In this document: positions 5,042 to 5,286 of the stretch, one piece after another
Layout: each line of letters begins with the position of its first letter
How positions within the stretch are numbered: the stretch's first letter is position 1
Assembly (NCBI GenBank): GCA_046582565.1
Contig: JAYGED010000156.1
Location: 1-5,286 of the forward strand
Reading direction: 5' to 3'
DNA from: JAYGED01 sp046582565
Lineage (GTDB): Bacteria > Pseudomonadota > Alphaproteobacteria > JAAXGF01
DNA length: 5,286 bases
Position numbers and translations under genes: made by a program
The notes under the pieces: generated by a model
Told to the model about the DNA's origin: nothing
Databases searched by the model: none
Seen by the model: only the letters and a program-made list of their open reading frames with translations

Positions 5042-5286
5042 ATGGACCGTCTCGACGCCATGCGCGTGTTTATTTCCGTGGTCGATACACGGGGGTTTTC
5101 AACAGCATCTCGTGTCTTGTCTATGCCACTTCCGACGGTCAGTCGGAAAATCGCCGAACTTGAGAGCCATCTTGGAACTCAATTGCTGATCCGCTCGACA
5201 CGCAAGGTCACAGTCACCGACAGCGGGCAGCGTTACTATGAGGAAGTGCGCCGGATTCTCGATGACATCGGGGAGGCAGAGCGCCA
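5042..5286 (+). CDS. LysR-family transcriptional regulator, N-terminal part (runs off window)
   Basis: The first 81 codons are present, out of about 300 usual for the family. MDRLDAMRVFISVVDTRGFS is the typical LysR opening. The helix-turn-helix follows: ASRVLSMPLPTVSRKIAELE (about 22-41) includes the recognition helix, then HLGTQLLIRSTRKVTVTDSG forms the wing, and the start of the linker helix comes next. The effector-binding domain lies beyond the window, so the inducer cannot be told. ATG 5042 matches the family start; GAGAA a few nt upstream is only a weak ribosome site, and an in-frame TTG at 5024 preceded by GAGAGAG is an alternative that would add six residues. The likely target is the divergent 57-aa gene or its own promoter. 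A link to the amine cassette, over 800 nt away behind a decay zone, is not supported. Confidence 0.92.
   Translation, partial: MDRLDAMRVFISVVDTRGFSTASRVLSMPLPTVSRKIAELESHLGTQLLIRSTRKVTVTDSGQRYYEEVRRILDDIGEAER

Noticed and set aside
1..5286. CRISPR array, tRNA or rRNA gene, riboswitch
   Set aside because: No regularly spaced repeats, no tRNA-like arms and no rRNA-like stretches were seen on either strand by eye.

Overview
The window looks like GC-rich alphaproteobacterial DNA, possibly from a Rhizobiales or Rhodospirillales relative. This rests on the high-GC codon use of the main genes, on relatives recalled for each family, and on a degenerate intergenic repeat of a type I associate with Rhizobiales. 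No ribosomal or other marker gene is present, so the placement is tentative.

Left part (1-4167): the window opens with the last residues of a plus-strand protein that resembles the C-terminal TOBE segment of a polyamine/amine-type ABC transporter ATPase. Three genes follow on the same strand. The first is a 692-aa iron-sulfur flavoprotein of the trimethylamine/dimethylamine/histamine dehydrogenase family (245-2323). The second is a 320-aa protein made of two fused GFA (glutathione-dependent formaldehyde-activating) zinc domains (2423-3385). The third is a 260-aa class I SAM-dependent methyltransferase with the layout of a phosphoethanolamine methyltransferase (3385-4167), whose ATG overlaps the stop of the second gene. 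A coherent reading is an amine-handling cassette. The dehydrogenase would oxidatively demethylate an amine and release formaldehyde, the double GFA protein would deal with the formaldehyde or its thiol adduct, and the methyltransferase would act on an amine or a related substrate. The shared pathway is inferred; the families and the tight spacing are visible in the sequence.

Middle part (4168-4711): there is no intact ordinary gene here. The stretch holds a weak hairpin after the methyltransferase, a degenerate intergenic repeat, and the N-terminal relic of an IS6-family transposase broken by two stops and a frameshift. It also holds a minus-strand open frame that begins as a plausible single-pass membrane peptide and then runs antisense through the transposase relic. 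It looks like an insertion and decay zone that closes off the amine cassette.

Right part (4712-5286): an unrecognised 57-aa minus-strand gene with a strong Shine-Dalgarno lies divergent from the start of a LysR-family regulator that runs off the window edge. The AT-rich gap between them contains candidate LysR-type sites. This pair is probably functionally separate from the cassette on the left.
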